Positions 1 through 10,655 of a stretch of 64,000 bases of DNA are shown here, in pieces. A model generated the notes under the pieces. The model was not told the origin of the DNA, did no database searches, and saw nothing but the letters and a program-made list of their open reading frames with translations. The first letter of the stretch is position 1; each line of letters opens with the position of its first letter. The DNA comes from Meconema thalassinum (lineage: Eukaryota; Arthropoda; Insecta; Orthoptera; Tettigoniidae), in contig OX336388.2 in assembly GCA_946902985.2 (NCBI GenBank), positions 289,890,526 through 289,954,525 of the forward strand, read 5' to 3'. The translations under genes and the position numbers were made by a program.

Positions 1-239
1 TGTAAATAGTGTTGCTCTCAGAGACAAACTATTGAGGTTAGCAAACCCCTCACTACGCTCTGCATGGCATTATGGCTGTGTGACTTAAAAACCAGGGCTG
101 TTAACCTTGATGTTCCTACCTCATAGACATATCACAATGCCCTTAATTTAATTTAATTCTGTGAGACCACTAAAAGTTTGCCCACCCATGTAAATGATAA
201 GCCCACCCAATTTCTTCTCAAGTGATACCTCCCTCTCAT

Positions 240-312
240 ACCACACACACGCCCAAATACACGGGGATATATGACCACGATGTCTCAGCCCTTAAAATAA
301 GCAACAACAACT
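240..312 (+). mobile_element. SINE-B 3' tail remnant
   Basis: Only the 3' end is left. It carries the phrase 'cacacgcccaaatacacgggg' followed by ATGACCACGATGTC and a CTTAAAATAAGCAACAACAA-like tail, matching the last 90 bases of the intact SINE at 3410-3828. No tRNA-like head is visible upstream, so it is 5' truncated or decayed. Confidence 0.55.
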
Positions 313-571
313 GTATCTTCGATACACACTAATCAAATTCCTGGATACTTCTATGCTTTCAGCAACGATCCTAGGGATGATTTTTCTTCACTATGTCACA
401 TGCTGAACATGGTGCCACTAAAGCAATACCATATAGGTCTATGTTATTTGAAAATGAATACATAATAATCATACAAGAGTGGAGCCTTGCATAAGTGAGG
501 AGATGTTATACCAAACTCTGGGTGTCAACAAGCCTTACACTTATATCACTCGGGAATTGAGAAATTGGGTG

Positions 572-880
572 GGCATATTGTGTGATAACCTGTGTTACTG
601 TGGTGGCTGTACTAGTGTGTGTATTTGTAAATTGGGGATAGGATTGGGAAGGAGATGGCTGTGGCCTTAAGTTAACAACCATCCCAGCATTTGCCTTAAG
701 TAGGGAAACCACGGAAAACCACTTCCAGGATGGCCGAGTTGGCAATCGAACCCTCCTCTTCTCAGTTTTGCCTCACGAGGCTGACTGTACCCCATTCCAG
801 CCCTCAGACCAGAGCCGGGAGTCAAACCCAGACCTACGGGGTGACAGCCAAGAAAGCTATCCGCTACACCACGAGGTGTA
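572..880 (-). mobile_element. tRNA-derived SINE, family B
   Basis: Read on the minus strand it begins with a tRNA-like pol III promoter: an A box in GTGGTGTAGCGGATAGC and a B box GGTTTGACTCC. It then has the body seen at 3410-3828, including a second 'GGTTCGATTGCC' segment and the central module around 'gtggttttccgtggtttccc'. The 3' tail is cut near 572. No coding capacity. It depends on a LINE reverse transcriptase for movement (family knowledge). No clear target duplication was found. Confidence 0.75.
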
Positions 881-882
881 AT

Positions 883-2185
883 GTAATGTAATGTATTGGT
901 CATAAATATAGGCTATATAAATCTACTGCCTATCCAAACATTTTCATAAATTTGAATTTCATATACCATTTTAAAGCTCATTGGTTTTAAAATTTACAGT
1001 TATCTTAAGTCATAGCAACATATTTCAATGTTAACATTAAGCCACATTGTTCAAACCTGTTCAGAGATGTTGGAAATTCCTCAGATAATGTCAAACTGCA
1101 CCTCGCATCCTATTCTATTGTTGGGAAAGGACTTGATTCTCATCATTGCAGAAATAATCTGTTTAATACTAGCTGTAAACATGGCCAAGGTTTCATGTGA
1201 TACAAGCTAAAGGTGTAGAATTTGGTACAAATGTTTATCACAAGTATCCAGTACCGGTACCTCTATGTCAATGTTACAAAGGCATTGTGCTTGCTACACT
1301 TGACATAGTATGTGGTATAAATTTCAGAATGTGCATCCGTTTTAATTTCTACCCTTGATTATTCATATTTATGTGGAGGTCAGGAATCGTATGGAAGTGA
1401 TGCAAGGAAAATATGATATGACAGGTCTGAAGCAGTTCATTATTTCAGTATTTCAAAAACTGACTCTCTCTACCAGAAATCAAATCAGTGATCTGGGTTC
1501 ATGGCGATATCAGGATAGAAGGAATGTTTGCTTATTGCATTACAACAAGGGATTTGATAGTAACCTCATAAAGCAATAACTTCTAAATCAAAATAACTTA
1601 CAATTTTATTGTTGGACAGCCAAAGGACTGAACATAATCCTCCATGGTTTTAGACAGGTGCAATGATCCATTAGTTCTGGGTTATCCCATCCTGTTAGAA
1701 AATGGAAGGATTGGGGTTTGAGACCTAAGGATGTTGTACAACATTAACTGCAAATCACATCACCACTCTGAGGACCTGGTTTGTGAAATAAGTTGGTTCA
1801 TGTCCCTTCACCTGTCATTTCAAGTTAGCTTCCTTGTTTCTCTTCTCAAAATGCTGAGATGGTGGCTTTCCCATAGACCACAGTCACTTTCACATTCCTT
1901 TCTTAGCCTCTTCTACTTTCCATCTACTTTGAGGTTGCTTGGATGATCCATTTCTCTAGAATGAAAGGGCTCCATGACACTGTCAATTAGGATGAAAAAG
2001 AGTTTGGGAATGAAGACAGGGGATAAAAGAAATATTCATATCTAAGAAATAAAAATAGCCAAACATGTAAACACATTGTTTCCACAGCTACTGCCATGGT
2101 CTAGAAGTAAGCATAGCTGCCTTCTAACTGGTTCTCCCAGTTTTGAATCCTGGTTTTGCCAAGGAGAATTTAAATTTTGGCATGT
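883..2185. other. No gene recognised
   Basis: AT-rich DNA with only short chance reading frames (the longest is about 74 codons at 1355-1579, with no recognisable motif). A short (TAATG)n run lies at 877-895 next to the SINE. I see no repeat family that I can name here. Confidence 0.4.
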
Positions 2186-2188
2186 AGT

Positions 2189-2487
2189 CACATGTACTTG
2201 GGTGTGTGTATAATTTGTCTCATAATCTGTCTTATTGTGATGGCTGTATTAGTGTGTGCATTTATAATTTTAGGTGAGGATTGGGAAGGAGACGACTATG
2301 GCCTTAAATTAGGTAGCCTACCGTCTCGGCATTTGCCTGCAGAAGAAGTGGGAAACCAAGCAAAACCACTTATTAGATGGCCGAGATGGGAATCAAAATC
2401 ACCTCTTCTCAGTTTTGCCTCACAAAGCTGAGTGTATCCCGTTCCAGCCCTCAGACCAGAATGCTAGTTGCTACACCACGAGGTGAT
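2189..2487 (-). mobile_element. tRNA-derived SINE, family B
   Basis: This is the same family as 572-880 and 3410-3828. On the minus strand the head (ending in 'cacctcgtggtgtagc') is at 2487 and the tail 'catgtacttgggtgtgtgt' is at 2189. The central part of the head is deleted: the B-box stretch present in the other copies is missing between 'ccagaatgctag' and the body. Decayed copy. Confidence 0.7.
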
Positions 2488-2654
2488 CTAAGTGAAAAGG
2501 GATGGATTCTAATCCACCTCTTGGTCATAATAGAAGTGAATCTCTATGGTTTCTGATTCCCCTTCCCCTCAACCAGGCAAAGCCTGCTTTATGCTCCATG
2601 CACCAAACATTCCATCTCCAAATTATTTTGTATGCCCAATTAAATGAAGTAATA

Positions 2655-2960
2655 TAGCGCGGGTGGTGTTGGGGTAGCGCGCCTGCTTCGCACCAGGAGA
2701 CCTCGGGTTCGATTCCAGGCTCCGTCAGGGATTTAAGAAACTGGCGTGAGGGCTGGAACAGGGTGCACACAGCCTCGCAAGGACAATTGAATAGCTGTCT
2801 GACAATGAGGCAGTGCCACGATCATGGAGACCAAGATTAACGGCCGAGGGGATCCGAGGCGCTCACCACGCGTCACCACATAATCTGCTGGCCAAATGGC
2901 TGGGTGGTGATCGCTTGGTAGGCCTAGGCCCTTCATGGACTGTAGTACCACAGGGTTTGT
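2655..2960 (+). mobile_element. tRNA-derived SINE, family C
   Basis: A head with A-box-like GTGTTGGGGTAGCGC and a perfect B box GGTTCGATTCC about 45 bases later marks a pol III promoter of tRNA origin. The body differs from family B: it has 'cggccgaggggatccgaggcgctcaccacg' type sequence (not in the other SINEs here) and a (GTTT)n tail near 2957. Only one copy is in the window, so its exact ends are not proven. Confidence 0.65.
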
Positions 2961-3231
2961 TTGTTTCGTTTTAATGGTAGCTCGGAGACCACGGTTTCAA
3001 TAAGTCTTCTTAGAATGCATATGGGTGTTAACTTTAAAAATACCCGCACGAGTCTCTCTGGAGGACTCACACATTATTACTATTACGTAAACATTTCTTG
3101 CATACGAATCATGGCCCTACTAATAATATAGTTCATCGTATCTTGGTGAGAGAAATACTGTACCTGTATGTGCATTTGCTCAAAGAACTTTTTCTTTTCT
3201 GAATGTTTATTCCATATATATTATTTTTGTT

Positions 3232-3345
3232 TGTTTTATTACTATTAGGCATCCACCTATAAATTTTAACTCAACTAAAATTTGTATTATTCTGTGTTAA
3301 GAGGGACAGATGACCTTGCTGTTCCGCCCCTTAAACAACAACTAT
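3232..3345 (+). mobile_element. I-like LINE, 3'-end fragment
   Basis: The last ~110 bases match the 3' untranslated end of the LINE copies ending at 13067, 17788, 56634 and 59800: 'aggcatccacctataaattt', then GAGGGACAGATGACCTTG and GTTCCGCCCCTTAAACAACA. This is the 3' stem-loop and tail only. It is a heavily 5'-truncated insertion, or the tail of a SINE that borrowed this end. Confidence 0.6.
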
Positions 3346-3409
3346 CCATACTATGTGTGAAGTTACTGGGCAATTCTGAGAATATTTACAGAGGATCCAG
3401 ATTGCAGTC

Positions 3410-3828
3410 ATGTGGTGTAGTGAGTAGCATTCTTGGCTATTGCCCCAGAGGTCTGGGTTTGATTCCCGGCTCTGCCAAGAAATGTAATTCTGGTCTGAGG
3501 GCTGCAACAGGGCACACTCAGCCTCGTGAGGCACAACTGAGAAGAGGAGGGTTTGATTCCCACCTCAGCCATCTTGGAAGTGGTCTTCCGAGGTTTCCCA
3601 CTTCTACTGCAGGAAAATGCTGTGATGGTTCCTAAGTTAAAGCCAAGGCCACCTCCTTCCCAATCCTCACCTGAATTGCAATTACACAAACTAAGACAGG
3701 CATCACAATAACACAGGTTATCAGTCAAAATTCCACACACGCCCAACACAGGTATCAGTCAAAATTCCACACTCGCCCAAGTACACGGGGCTAAATGACC
3801 ACGATGTCCAGGCCCTCAAATGAAACAA
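3410..3828 (+). mobile_element. tRNA-derived SINE, family B, full length
   Basis: This is the best copy of family B. It is flanked by a perfect 12-bp target duplication CAGATTGCAGTC at 3398-3409 and 3829-3840, so the element is the 419 bp between. A box GTGGTGTAGTGAGTAGC and B box GGTTTGATTCC lie in the first 60 bases. A second B-box-like GGTTTGATTCCC at 3550 begins the central module shared with other SINEs. The 3' end has the GGGGC...GGCCC stem with loop TAAATGACCACGATGTC and an ACAACA tail. Confidence 0.9.
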
Positions 3829-3889
3829 CAGATTGCAGTCGATGTACAGAAGTTTTTTTAACATGGTGGCCAGATTGCTCCTTAGTGCC

Positions 3890-4622
3890 TCTTGTATTGG
3901 AATGGCTGTAACATCCGGTGCATCATCATATTATTTCTGCTCGAACCATAGTCGAACTGTTCCTCTATTGGAGCCGTGACTGTCTCATGAAGCCATAGCC
4001 AGGTGGCTATGCTAATGCTTGTTGTTTCATGTAGGAGGTTGTACATCATGGTATTGTGTATTTGGGTGTGAGAAGAAACCCACACAACAGGAGCATACGA
4101 GCGTGGCAACGGGTGGGTGAGAGATTTCACAAGCTCTTCATCCAGGAACGCCTCCAACAGCAAGGAAATTCAGTCATGTTTTGTGGTGGGATCATGTTTG
4201 GTCGACGTATACCTCTAATTCCTATCCACAGTAACATGACCGGTCTGGTATACAGAGACAACATCCTAAAACCTGTCGTTACAGGATTCGCTGCCTCAAT
4301 GGGTGAGGGCTTTACACTAGTGGACGATAATGCCCATCGAACTAGGGTGGTCAATCAGTTCCTTCAGATGCAAGGAATGGAGTGGCCTGCATATTCTGCG
4401 GACATGAACAGTATCGAACATGCATGGGAAAAGATTAAGAGTGCAGTTTCGCACTGTCCCAATCCACTCACAAACAAATAAACATTCAGCAACTGATTGA
4501 AGCTGCTTTCCAAGAGTGGGATAATCTGCCCTAAACCAGGTTGGCTCGTTGGTTCTCAGTACGGTATGCCTCTTTGTCGGCAAGCATGCCTTAGGGCTCG
4601 TGGTGGCCATACATGGTATTGA
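3890..4622 (+). pseudogene. Tc1-like transposase remnant (C-terminal half)
   Basis: An open frame at 4056-4481 (141 codons) encodes the second half of a Tc1-type DD34E transposase. It has a QQQGNSVMFCGGI stretch (family: GGSVMVWGGI), then LVDDNAH with the second catalytic Asp, and SADMNSIEHAWEKI, the family's PDMNPIEHxW block with the catalytic Glu. After a TAA at 4479 the frame still shows family-like IQQLIEAAFQEWDNLP to about 4530 and degenerate sequence to 4622. The N-terminal DNA-binding region and the first catalytic Asp cannot be recognised in 3890-4055. No terminal inverted repeats were found. An inactive Tc1/mariner fragment. Confidence 0.85.
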
Positions 4623-5080
4623 TATGCCCCAACATGAAAAAGATTGCCACTTTTGTTATGCTTTTAGTGTTTGTTTCTTTTGCACAGCATATTGTGTGTT
4701 GTTTTTCTTTGTATGTCATTACATACTACCCTACCAGGGAATTGTTACTGCTAGACGTGGAGCACGGCTGTTGTGTATACATTACGTCAGCTCGCATCGT
4801 TATGGCTGCCGCGAACGGTTGCTGGGCAAGAGGGAGAACGCATGCACAGTCGTACAATGAGAACACACCGCACAGCGCACGACCCAGCACGAATCATGCA
4901 CACAAATGGCGATGAGGTTTCGCTGGCGACAACTGCACGTCTATCGCAGGCGTGTGGCTGGGCGGAGCGCATTAGTTCCGATTTCCGCCACCGGTAACAA
5001 TTCGCTGGTAGGGTAGTACACATAGCAAAACACTAAATCGCGCAATATGCAAAACCTTTTTTAGAGTACTGTTCAAGTTG
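4623..5080. other. No gene recognised
   Basis: Unassigned sequence between the Tc1 remnant and a partial SINE. 4750-5000 is noticeably more GC- and CpG-rich than its surroundings, but no motif or reading frame of interest was found. Confidence 0.35.
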
Positions 5081-5084
5081 TTTT

Positions 5085-5225
5085 TTTTCGAATCCCCGCC
5101 GGCAACCTTGAAGATGGTCTTCTGTGGTTTCCCATCTTCCTTCCAGGCAAATGCCGGGGTTGGTCCCTAAGTATAGGCCACAGCCGCTACCTTCCAATTC
5201 CTCGCCCTTACATTCCAACTCCCCC
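5085..5225 (+). mobile_element. Partial SINE (central module)
   Basis: Begins in a B-box-like TTCGAATCCCCGCC and continues with the shared module 'gatggtcttctgtggtttcc' and 'ccaggcaaatgccgggg'. The tRNA head's A box is missing, and the tail has been replaced. A separate LINE/SINE stem-loop tail follows at 5381-5420 (AGGGACAGATGACCTCG ... CCGCCCCTTAAAACAACA). Confidence 0.55.
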
Positions 5226-5574
5226 CCCAACGGTACTTGTAGCTCACCCATTGGGTGTCCGTCTAAAAGCAGCTAAAAAACTGGCGAGCCGAACATGTCC
5301 TCGGACACTCCCGGCACTAAAAGCCATACGCTAAAAAAAACTGTTCAAGTTACAAACACTGCTAGTCACCACAACACACTAGGGACAGATGACCTCGAAG
5401 TTCCGCCCCTTAAAACAACAATTACATTACATTCACCACAACACTGATGATGCACACACGGGTCATAGACCAAATAGTTCCTAGTTGGACCTATAATATA
5501 TACAGTATGTCAAAAAATATGATTATATAAATGGCTCTAGATTATAGCTTACCAAGAGGCATACATACTTTGAA

Positions 5575-5816
5575 CCAGCCTCGGTGGCCGAGAGCGCTAA
5601 CGTGCTACCTCGTTCCTCGATGGCATCGGGAGAGCGTGAGTTTGAATCCCACATCGACCATCCTGAAAATGGTTTTCGTGGTTTCCCATTTTCACCACCA
5701 GGCAAATGCCAGGTCGGTTTCTTTCAATATATCCACTGCCAATTTCCCTCCAATATCCCTTCCCTGACCCGTCCTGAAAATAAAAGTACATGGCCATTGG
5801 CTGCATTAATAAAAAT
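5575..5816 (+). mobile_element. tRNA-derived SINE with core module (family E')
   Basis: Flanked by a perfect 14-bp target duplication ATACATACTTTGAA (5561-5574 and 5817-5830). Head: GGTGGCCGAGAGCGCTAACG (A box TGGCCGAGAGCG) resembling a Ser- or Leu-type tRNA, with B box GTTTGAATCCC. The body has the shared module 'aaaatggttttcgtggtttc' and 'ccaggcaaatgcc'. 242 bp, no coding capacity. A well-delimited retroposition. Confidence 0.9.
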
Positions 5817-5830
5817 ATACATACTTTGAA

Positions 5831-7330
5831 ACTTAAGTGTTTAAAATAAGACTGCTGTTGCGACTTGAAACTGAATCCCAGCACTCTGCGCAGAGTGTGA
5901 ACTGATAACACCACGATAGCCCTTTGTTAACTCTTGACGTAGGCCTAGTAACTGAAGCTATGGCATATAGTTAGGCCTCCTAATGACCAGTATTAATTCT
6001 ACTATGATGTACATGTCGCTTACAGGAACCAACTGGAAAGACCTGCACCAGGCCTCTCCAAAAGCAACACAGCATTATGAGCCTAACACTTCTCTCATCC
6101 AGGTGTAAAAACCATCCATCGCATGGAAAACTCATCCTACATTATCTCCATTTCTGCAGAATGGGAAGAATAAGGAGTTGACATACCACTGACAAGTAAA
6201 AAGTGCGGTGCGGTTAGATGGCAACTTATTAGTCGTGACAAGGTTAAAGTTAGGACTGATTGGTGTTAAGCTATGGTTAGAGCAAGTTTAGGACTGAGCG
6301 TTTTACTTGATTGATTGGTGACACTATAGTACATAGTGTTATTTACATTCACTAGCGACAGAAAGCAAAGCAAACTTGTAGCTTCACGTGGCTCTCGTGA
6401 TCATAAGCCACAGAACCTTTCTTTTTTACACTGTACTTCGAATTTGAACCACTGGATGCAACTCTGAAATCCTAACATGCATTAACCAAGAATCAATACC
6501 CAGTCCAAAACTATATGACGACTTTAGAAATCCCAATGGAGGAGATTATTTGGGTGTGACCTTGGCTTCTAGGATTAAAGAAGCAGGCCTCTATACGAAG
6601 GATGGTTGGCCGGTTTACTTACTGTAAGCCCTGAGCTTGTATTTCAGCTTTACTTTACTTAATTTTAGGCCATCTGTAGGCTAAACAAAACAATCTACCA
6701 GTAAATGTATAGTCTATTTGTTGAATCAAAAGGCTACTTGTTGCTGCTATAATAGCCCCACAAAGACGTGGAACTAATAAAGGTAATGAAAAGAGATTCC
6801 GTAGCACATAACTTACAGTAGGCTACCGGTGTTGAATTATTTTGGGAACTCAAGATAATGAATGGAAGTGTGAGTAGGCTAAGAAATGAGGAGTAAGAAG
6901 TAGCCTAGGCATATCATGAAATGTGAAAATAACACTGCATAATAAGGCTGTCCCCACACATCAACAGGACTTTTTTATTGACTAAATAAATTCCCGGGTA
7001 TTTACGTTAGGAAGCTGAGAACATTAAAAATTAACACTTATTTATAGTCACGGTAGAAAACTTCAATTGCATTATCTCAGACCACAAAAGTTTAAGAAAC
7101 AAAATCCACATTTCCCCCACACTTTTAATTATATATTGTGTGTTAATTTAATCATTAAAAACATATCATAACCTTTCATCGTTACGATGCAATTACAATA
7201 CGACACCACAGGACTGGAGGAATGTAGTGTTAAACATTAAATCACACACATCTTAGAATTAAAACTCAGTAATATTAACACTTTCTGTTTTCTTGTTATT
7301 TATTGTCTTAAACTACGGTATCTGATTATA
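5831..7330. other. No gene recognised
   Basis: About 1.5 kb of AT-rich DNA without long frames, tRNA-like heads or tails that I recognise. Part of 6900-7330 may be flank or LTR of the gypsy element whose primer-binding site is at 7614, but I could not find a second LTR to prove it. Confidence 0.35.
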
Positions 7331-7613
7331 AAGAGAGGTAGTGTGTTGAAAGCGAGTTAAATAAATTACATAAAATATACATTCAGCACCCAGCTGTTTA
7401 TCATGTGTTTGTCCATAAGTGGTGCTACCTAGCGGCTTACAGGTGAATTAAGGCTGCCCCTTATCAATTGTTTTTTTGAAAATCCGTTCTTCCGGTTTTG
7501 CCGAAGTGTCCATACTGTAATGATATCTATACTGTGCTGTGAGTAAGTCGATCGAGACGGCTGCAACAATTGAAAGTTATAGAAATGAATATTTAATCAA
7601 GTTGCTATTAAAT

Positions 7614-7630
7614 TGGTGACTCCGACGTGA
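7614..7630 (+). other. Primer-binding site (tRNA-Trp type)
   Basis: TGGTGACTCCGACGTGA is complementary to the 3' end of tRNA-Trp (expected TGGTGACCCCGACGTGA) with one mismatch. It is followed within 10 bases by the start codon of a CsRn1-like gag frame. CsRn1-clade gypsy elements are known to use tRNA-Trp primers. The 5' LTR should end just upstream, at about 7612. Confidence 0.75.
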
Positions 7631-7636
7631 CCTAAA

Positions 7637-8500
7637 ATGTTGAATGAACAGAATAGCGGAACATCAGCATCTGGAATCAGCGAAACGGAACCGTTGTCCA
7701 TATCGCGAGTCGCCGTGAAGCTGCCTCCGTTCTGGAGAAACAGATCAGATTAATGGTTTCAACAACTAGAATCCAACTTTCTACTCTGCATCATCACCAA
7801 AGACAGTACAAAATACCACTACGTGGTAGCGGCTCTTGAGTGCGATGTCTTAGAACAGGTTAGTATAATCGTAACCTCAGCACCGGCGCAAGATAAATAT
7901 GCAGCTATTAAGGAGTGTTTGCTGTTAGCGAAGAGCAGAATCTCCGTAAGCTACTAACTGAAGTTGAGCTAGGTGACCGTAAGCCTTCCCAACTTTTGAG
8001 ACATATGAGTGATCTTGCAGGCAGTAAAGTGGGCAGTGACTTATTAAAATTGCTTTGGTTACAACGGTTGCCTCAATTCGGGCGCACAATTCTAGCTATA
8101 AGCAAAGCAGATCTCCATCAACTCGCTGCCATGGCAGATAGCATACTGAAGGTACAACAATCTTCTAGTCCCAACGTTATTTGTGCTGTCAGAAACTCGC
8201 GGATTATTCGTAATCAAGTTGCATTTGATGATCCTCCAATTGTTCCTGACGTAAGGCAGTTAATCAGTTCCCTTACCAACCAAGTGTTTGAGCTCAGACT
8301 GGAGGTTGAACAACTCCGCTGTCCAATTCGTACTAGGTCCCGTAGCAACTCACGCGGTGTTAGCAAAGAGCGCACCTCTATCTGCTGGTACCATGCACGA
8401 GCTGTTCGGCCGCAGGGCTACTAAATGTAAATCCCCCTGCTCATTTTCTGGTTCAGCACAGGAACACCACTACCGATTTCACACAAGTTGCAGAATGAAT
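7637..8500 (+). pseudogene. CsRn1-like gypsy gag, broken
   Basis: Gag of a Ty3/gypsy element of the CsRn1/Kabuki group. From an ATG at 7637 the frame reads through a family-typical VKLPPFWR...WFQQLESNF segment (interrupted by TAA at 7753) to YAAIKECL at about 7915. After a one-base shift it continues in the open frame 7915-8424 with RKLLTEVELGDRKPSQLLRHM and LWLQRLPQF, the hallmark block of this gag family, a short coiled-coil-like stretch, and an Arg/Ser-rich end before SICWYHA. Another shift follows near 8405, after which KCKSPCSF, normally the end of gag, can be read. Protease and the rest of pol are absent because a family E retroposon begins at about 8712. Confidence 0.8.
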
Positions 8501-8711
8501 CTGCACCCACTACTACCCGGAGTGGGAGAAGTGTTAGATTCCCTGCGCGATTCCTCGAGCCCTGTTCCTCTTCTTCTTCTTCTGCTTTTACGACCTCATT
8601 GGACCACTTCAATCAATCATTTCTTGGTCCTCTTCTTCAGTAAGTTTTCTTTCCGAGTTGCCCAGTAACTTTTCATTCGCTCTGATCTTCTCAAGAGTTC
8701 CTCGTTTGTCC

Positions 8712-9640
8712 CCCAGGGGCCCACGATAGTGGGACGTGGGTCAGCGACCACGGGGCACCAGCTGAGTCCGGCATTGCTTCCATTTACTTGTGCCGGGCTC
8801 CTCTGTCATCTTTCCTATCGACCACCCTTGGTCAACTCTCGTTCTTTTCCGACCCCGACGGTATTAGGATATCCGAGGCCTAGGGAGTCTTTTACTTTCC
8901 CGCCTTAATTGGCCCTTGTCTCATCTTTCCTGATCCCTCATTCTTCGAGGGGTAAGCTTTCTTTTTCTTTTCATGACATCTCCTGCCTTCTGCTCAAGGC
9001 CCTCAAGGAGGCATGGTGTGTGTAGCCCCACCACTTCTGGTGCACCCTGGATTGTGCTACACCCTCAGGGGCTCACAGTATCTCCTGCCTTCTGCACAAG
9101 CCCCTCAAGGAGGCAGGGTGTGTGTAGCCCCACCACTTCTGGTGCACCCTGGATAGTGCTACACCCTCAGGGGCTCACAGTATCTCCTGCCTTCTGCACA
9201 AGCCCCTCAAGGAGGCAGGGTGTGTGTAGCCCCACCACTTCTGGTGCACCCTGGATAGTGCTACACCCTCAAGGGCTCACATCTGGTGAGTTCGGGAGTT
9301 GGTGACCCTGAGGGATTCCTCAGCTGGGTCCGGTTTTTCTCCTTCTTCCATTACCTTTGGGGCGGTCCCTCTCCTCTTTCTCCTTCCTGTCTGCCTTTCT
9401 TGGCTCTCCTTCCTTCCAAGTCCCTTAATTCTCATTCTTCGAGGGTTGAGGGCATTTCCTTTCCTCCTGTCTTTTGTTTCTCTCATTCTTAATTTTTTTT
9501 CCATTTCCTCTTCTAGTTTGTAGTTATTCTAGGTTTAGTTTAGTTTCATTTGCATTTTCACGATCACCCAAACCATTAGGGTCCGATAAACTAGATGTTA
9601 GGCCCCTTAATACGACAATTATCATCATCAACTCACACCC
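8712..9640 (+). mobile_element. Dispersed retroposon family E, copy 1
   Basis: A roughly 0.7-0.9 kb non-coding repeat that recurs at 11834, 18766, 25481 (minus) and 26803. It starts at CCCCAGGGG, runs through 'gtgggacgtgggtcagcg', 'ccccgacggtattagg', a C/T-rich stretch, the 102-bp module (three tandem copies here, 8969-9280), 'gggattcctcagctgggtcc' and a 3' stem-loop GGTCCGATAAACTAGATGTTAGGCCCC followed by an A-rich, ATCATCATC-like tail. The tail suggests LINE-mobilised retroposition. No pol III head was seen. Confidence 0.75.
8969..9280 (+). repeat. 102-bp module, three tandem copies
   Basis: Three near-identical consecutive units of 102 bp (34 codons, so all stay open in the same frame). 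Each contains 'ctcctgccttctgc', 'caaggaggcagggtgtgtg', 'ccaccacttctggtgcaccc' and 'tacaccctcaggggctcac'. The other family E copies have only one unit, so this is a local expansion. Each unit carries a small perfect inverted repeat around CACCACTTCTGGTG. Confidence 0.9.
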
Positions 9641-9822
9641 CATTCTCCTCTATTCTAAGTTACATCAAATATGTCACCTTCAACCTAAAGAATCTGTTCT
9701 TCTCCCAACTCTTCCCACCGGATAGTTTAATTCCTAATTCCGCACCCAAAACTGGATAGATATTTCTATATAATTTGTTCTTCTTGCTTGGATTTCAATA
9801 ATAATATGGGACCTTCTTTAGC

Positions 9823-9945
9823 ATCAGTGTGGATTTAGCCTATAACGGCCATTGCTAGCGCCTGGTTTCGAAGAATGGTTCTCTGAACATGGAGTTGTGG
9901 GACGTCCCTCAGACACCTCGGCAAATGTTTCCAATAGTGTAACAG
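9823..9945 (+). repeat. Direct repeat pair, copy 1
   Basis: About 120 bp nearly identical to 10537-10655: both contain 'aacggccattgctagcgcct' and 'cctcagacacctcggcaaa'. Same orientation, about 714 bp apart. Nature unknown; this could be two copies of a dispersed element or a local duplication. Confidence 0.75.
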
Positions 9946-10536
9946 TTATATGATTCTTTGGGGGTGGTGGTAATGAGTACCTAGAGGGATTCTGTTATAT
10001 AAACATATATATTTTCATCACTTCTCTGATCATTTTCAATCACAATAAAAAGCCACTTTCATTATCTTAAACACATTGCTAATTCCATTCTTCTTCTTCT
10101 TCTTCTTCTTCTTCTTCTTCTTCTTCTTCTTCTTCTTCTTCTTCTTCCTTCTCATAATCTACCGGTACTTCCCTTCATCATTTAACTTTTACACCTAACC
10201 AACAACCATCTCAATAGCCCATCTTTCTTTTTTAGCACTCTCCAATACCATCTCTTTCCCAATCACAAAATAAACCAACTCCTTCATAATCTGTAAAACA
10301 ATAAACAGACCAAACACTCACACAAAGAACATAGAATTAAAAAAACAATACAACATCATAAATAGAGAATATTCAAATATAAATCTCAATTAATTAAAAC
10401 ATGGCCCTCTTCTCCTTTACTGATGAACTATTGCAAGGAATCTCTATGATCAGCGCTAAGGCCTGCTATAAAATATCCCACCAGAAAAGAGTAGCCATGA
10501 TCCTAACCTAAAAACACTGTAACCACGATAGGTTAC
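9946..10536. other. No gene recognised; contains (TTC)n
   Basis: AT-rich spacer between the two direct repeats, holding a microsatellite at 10088-10147 and no recognisable frame. Confidence 0.5.
10088..10147 (+). repeat. (TTC)20 microsatellite
   Basis: Sixty bases of uninterrupted TTC repeats (GAA on the other strand). Confidence 0.95.
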
Positions 10537-10655
10537 ATAGTGTGAATTTAGCCTCTAACGGCCATTGCTAGCGCCTGGTTTCGAAGCATGGTTCTCTGAA
10601 CATGGAGTTGTGGGGCGTCCCTCAGACACCTCGGCAAAAGTTTCCAATAGAATAG
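10537..10655 (+). repeat. Direct repeat pair, copy 2
   Basis: Second copy of the repeat at 9823-9945, with a few substitutions ('cctctaacgg' for 'cctataacgg', GGGGCG for GGGACG). Confidence 0.75.
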
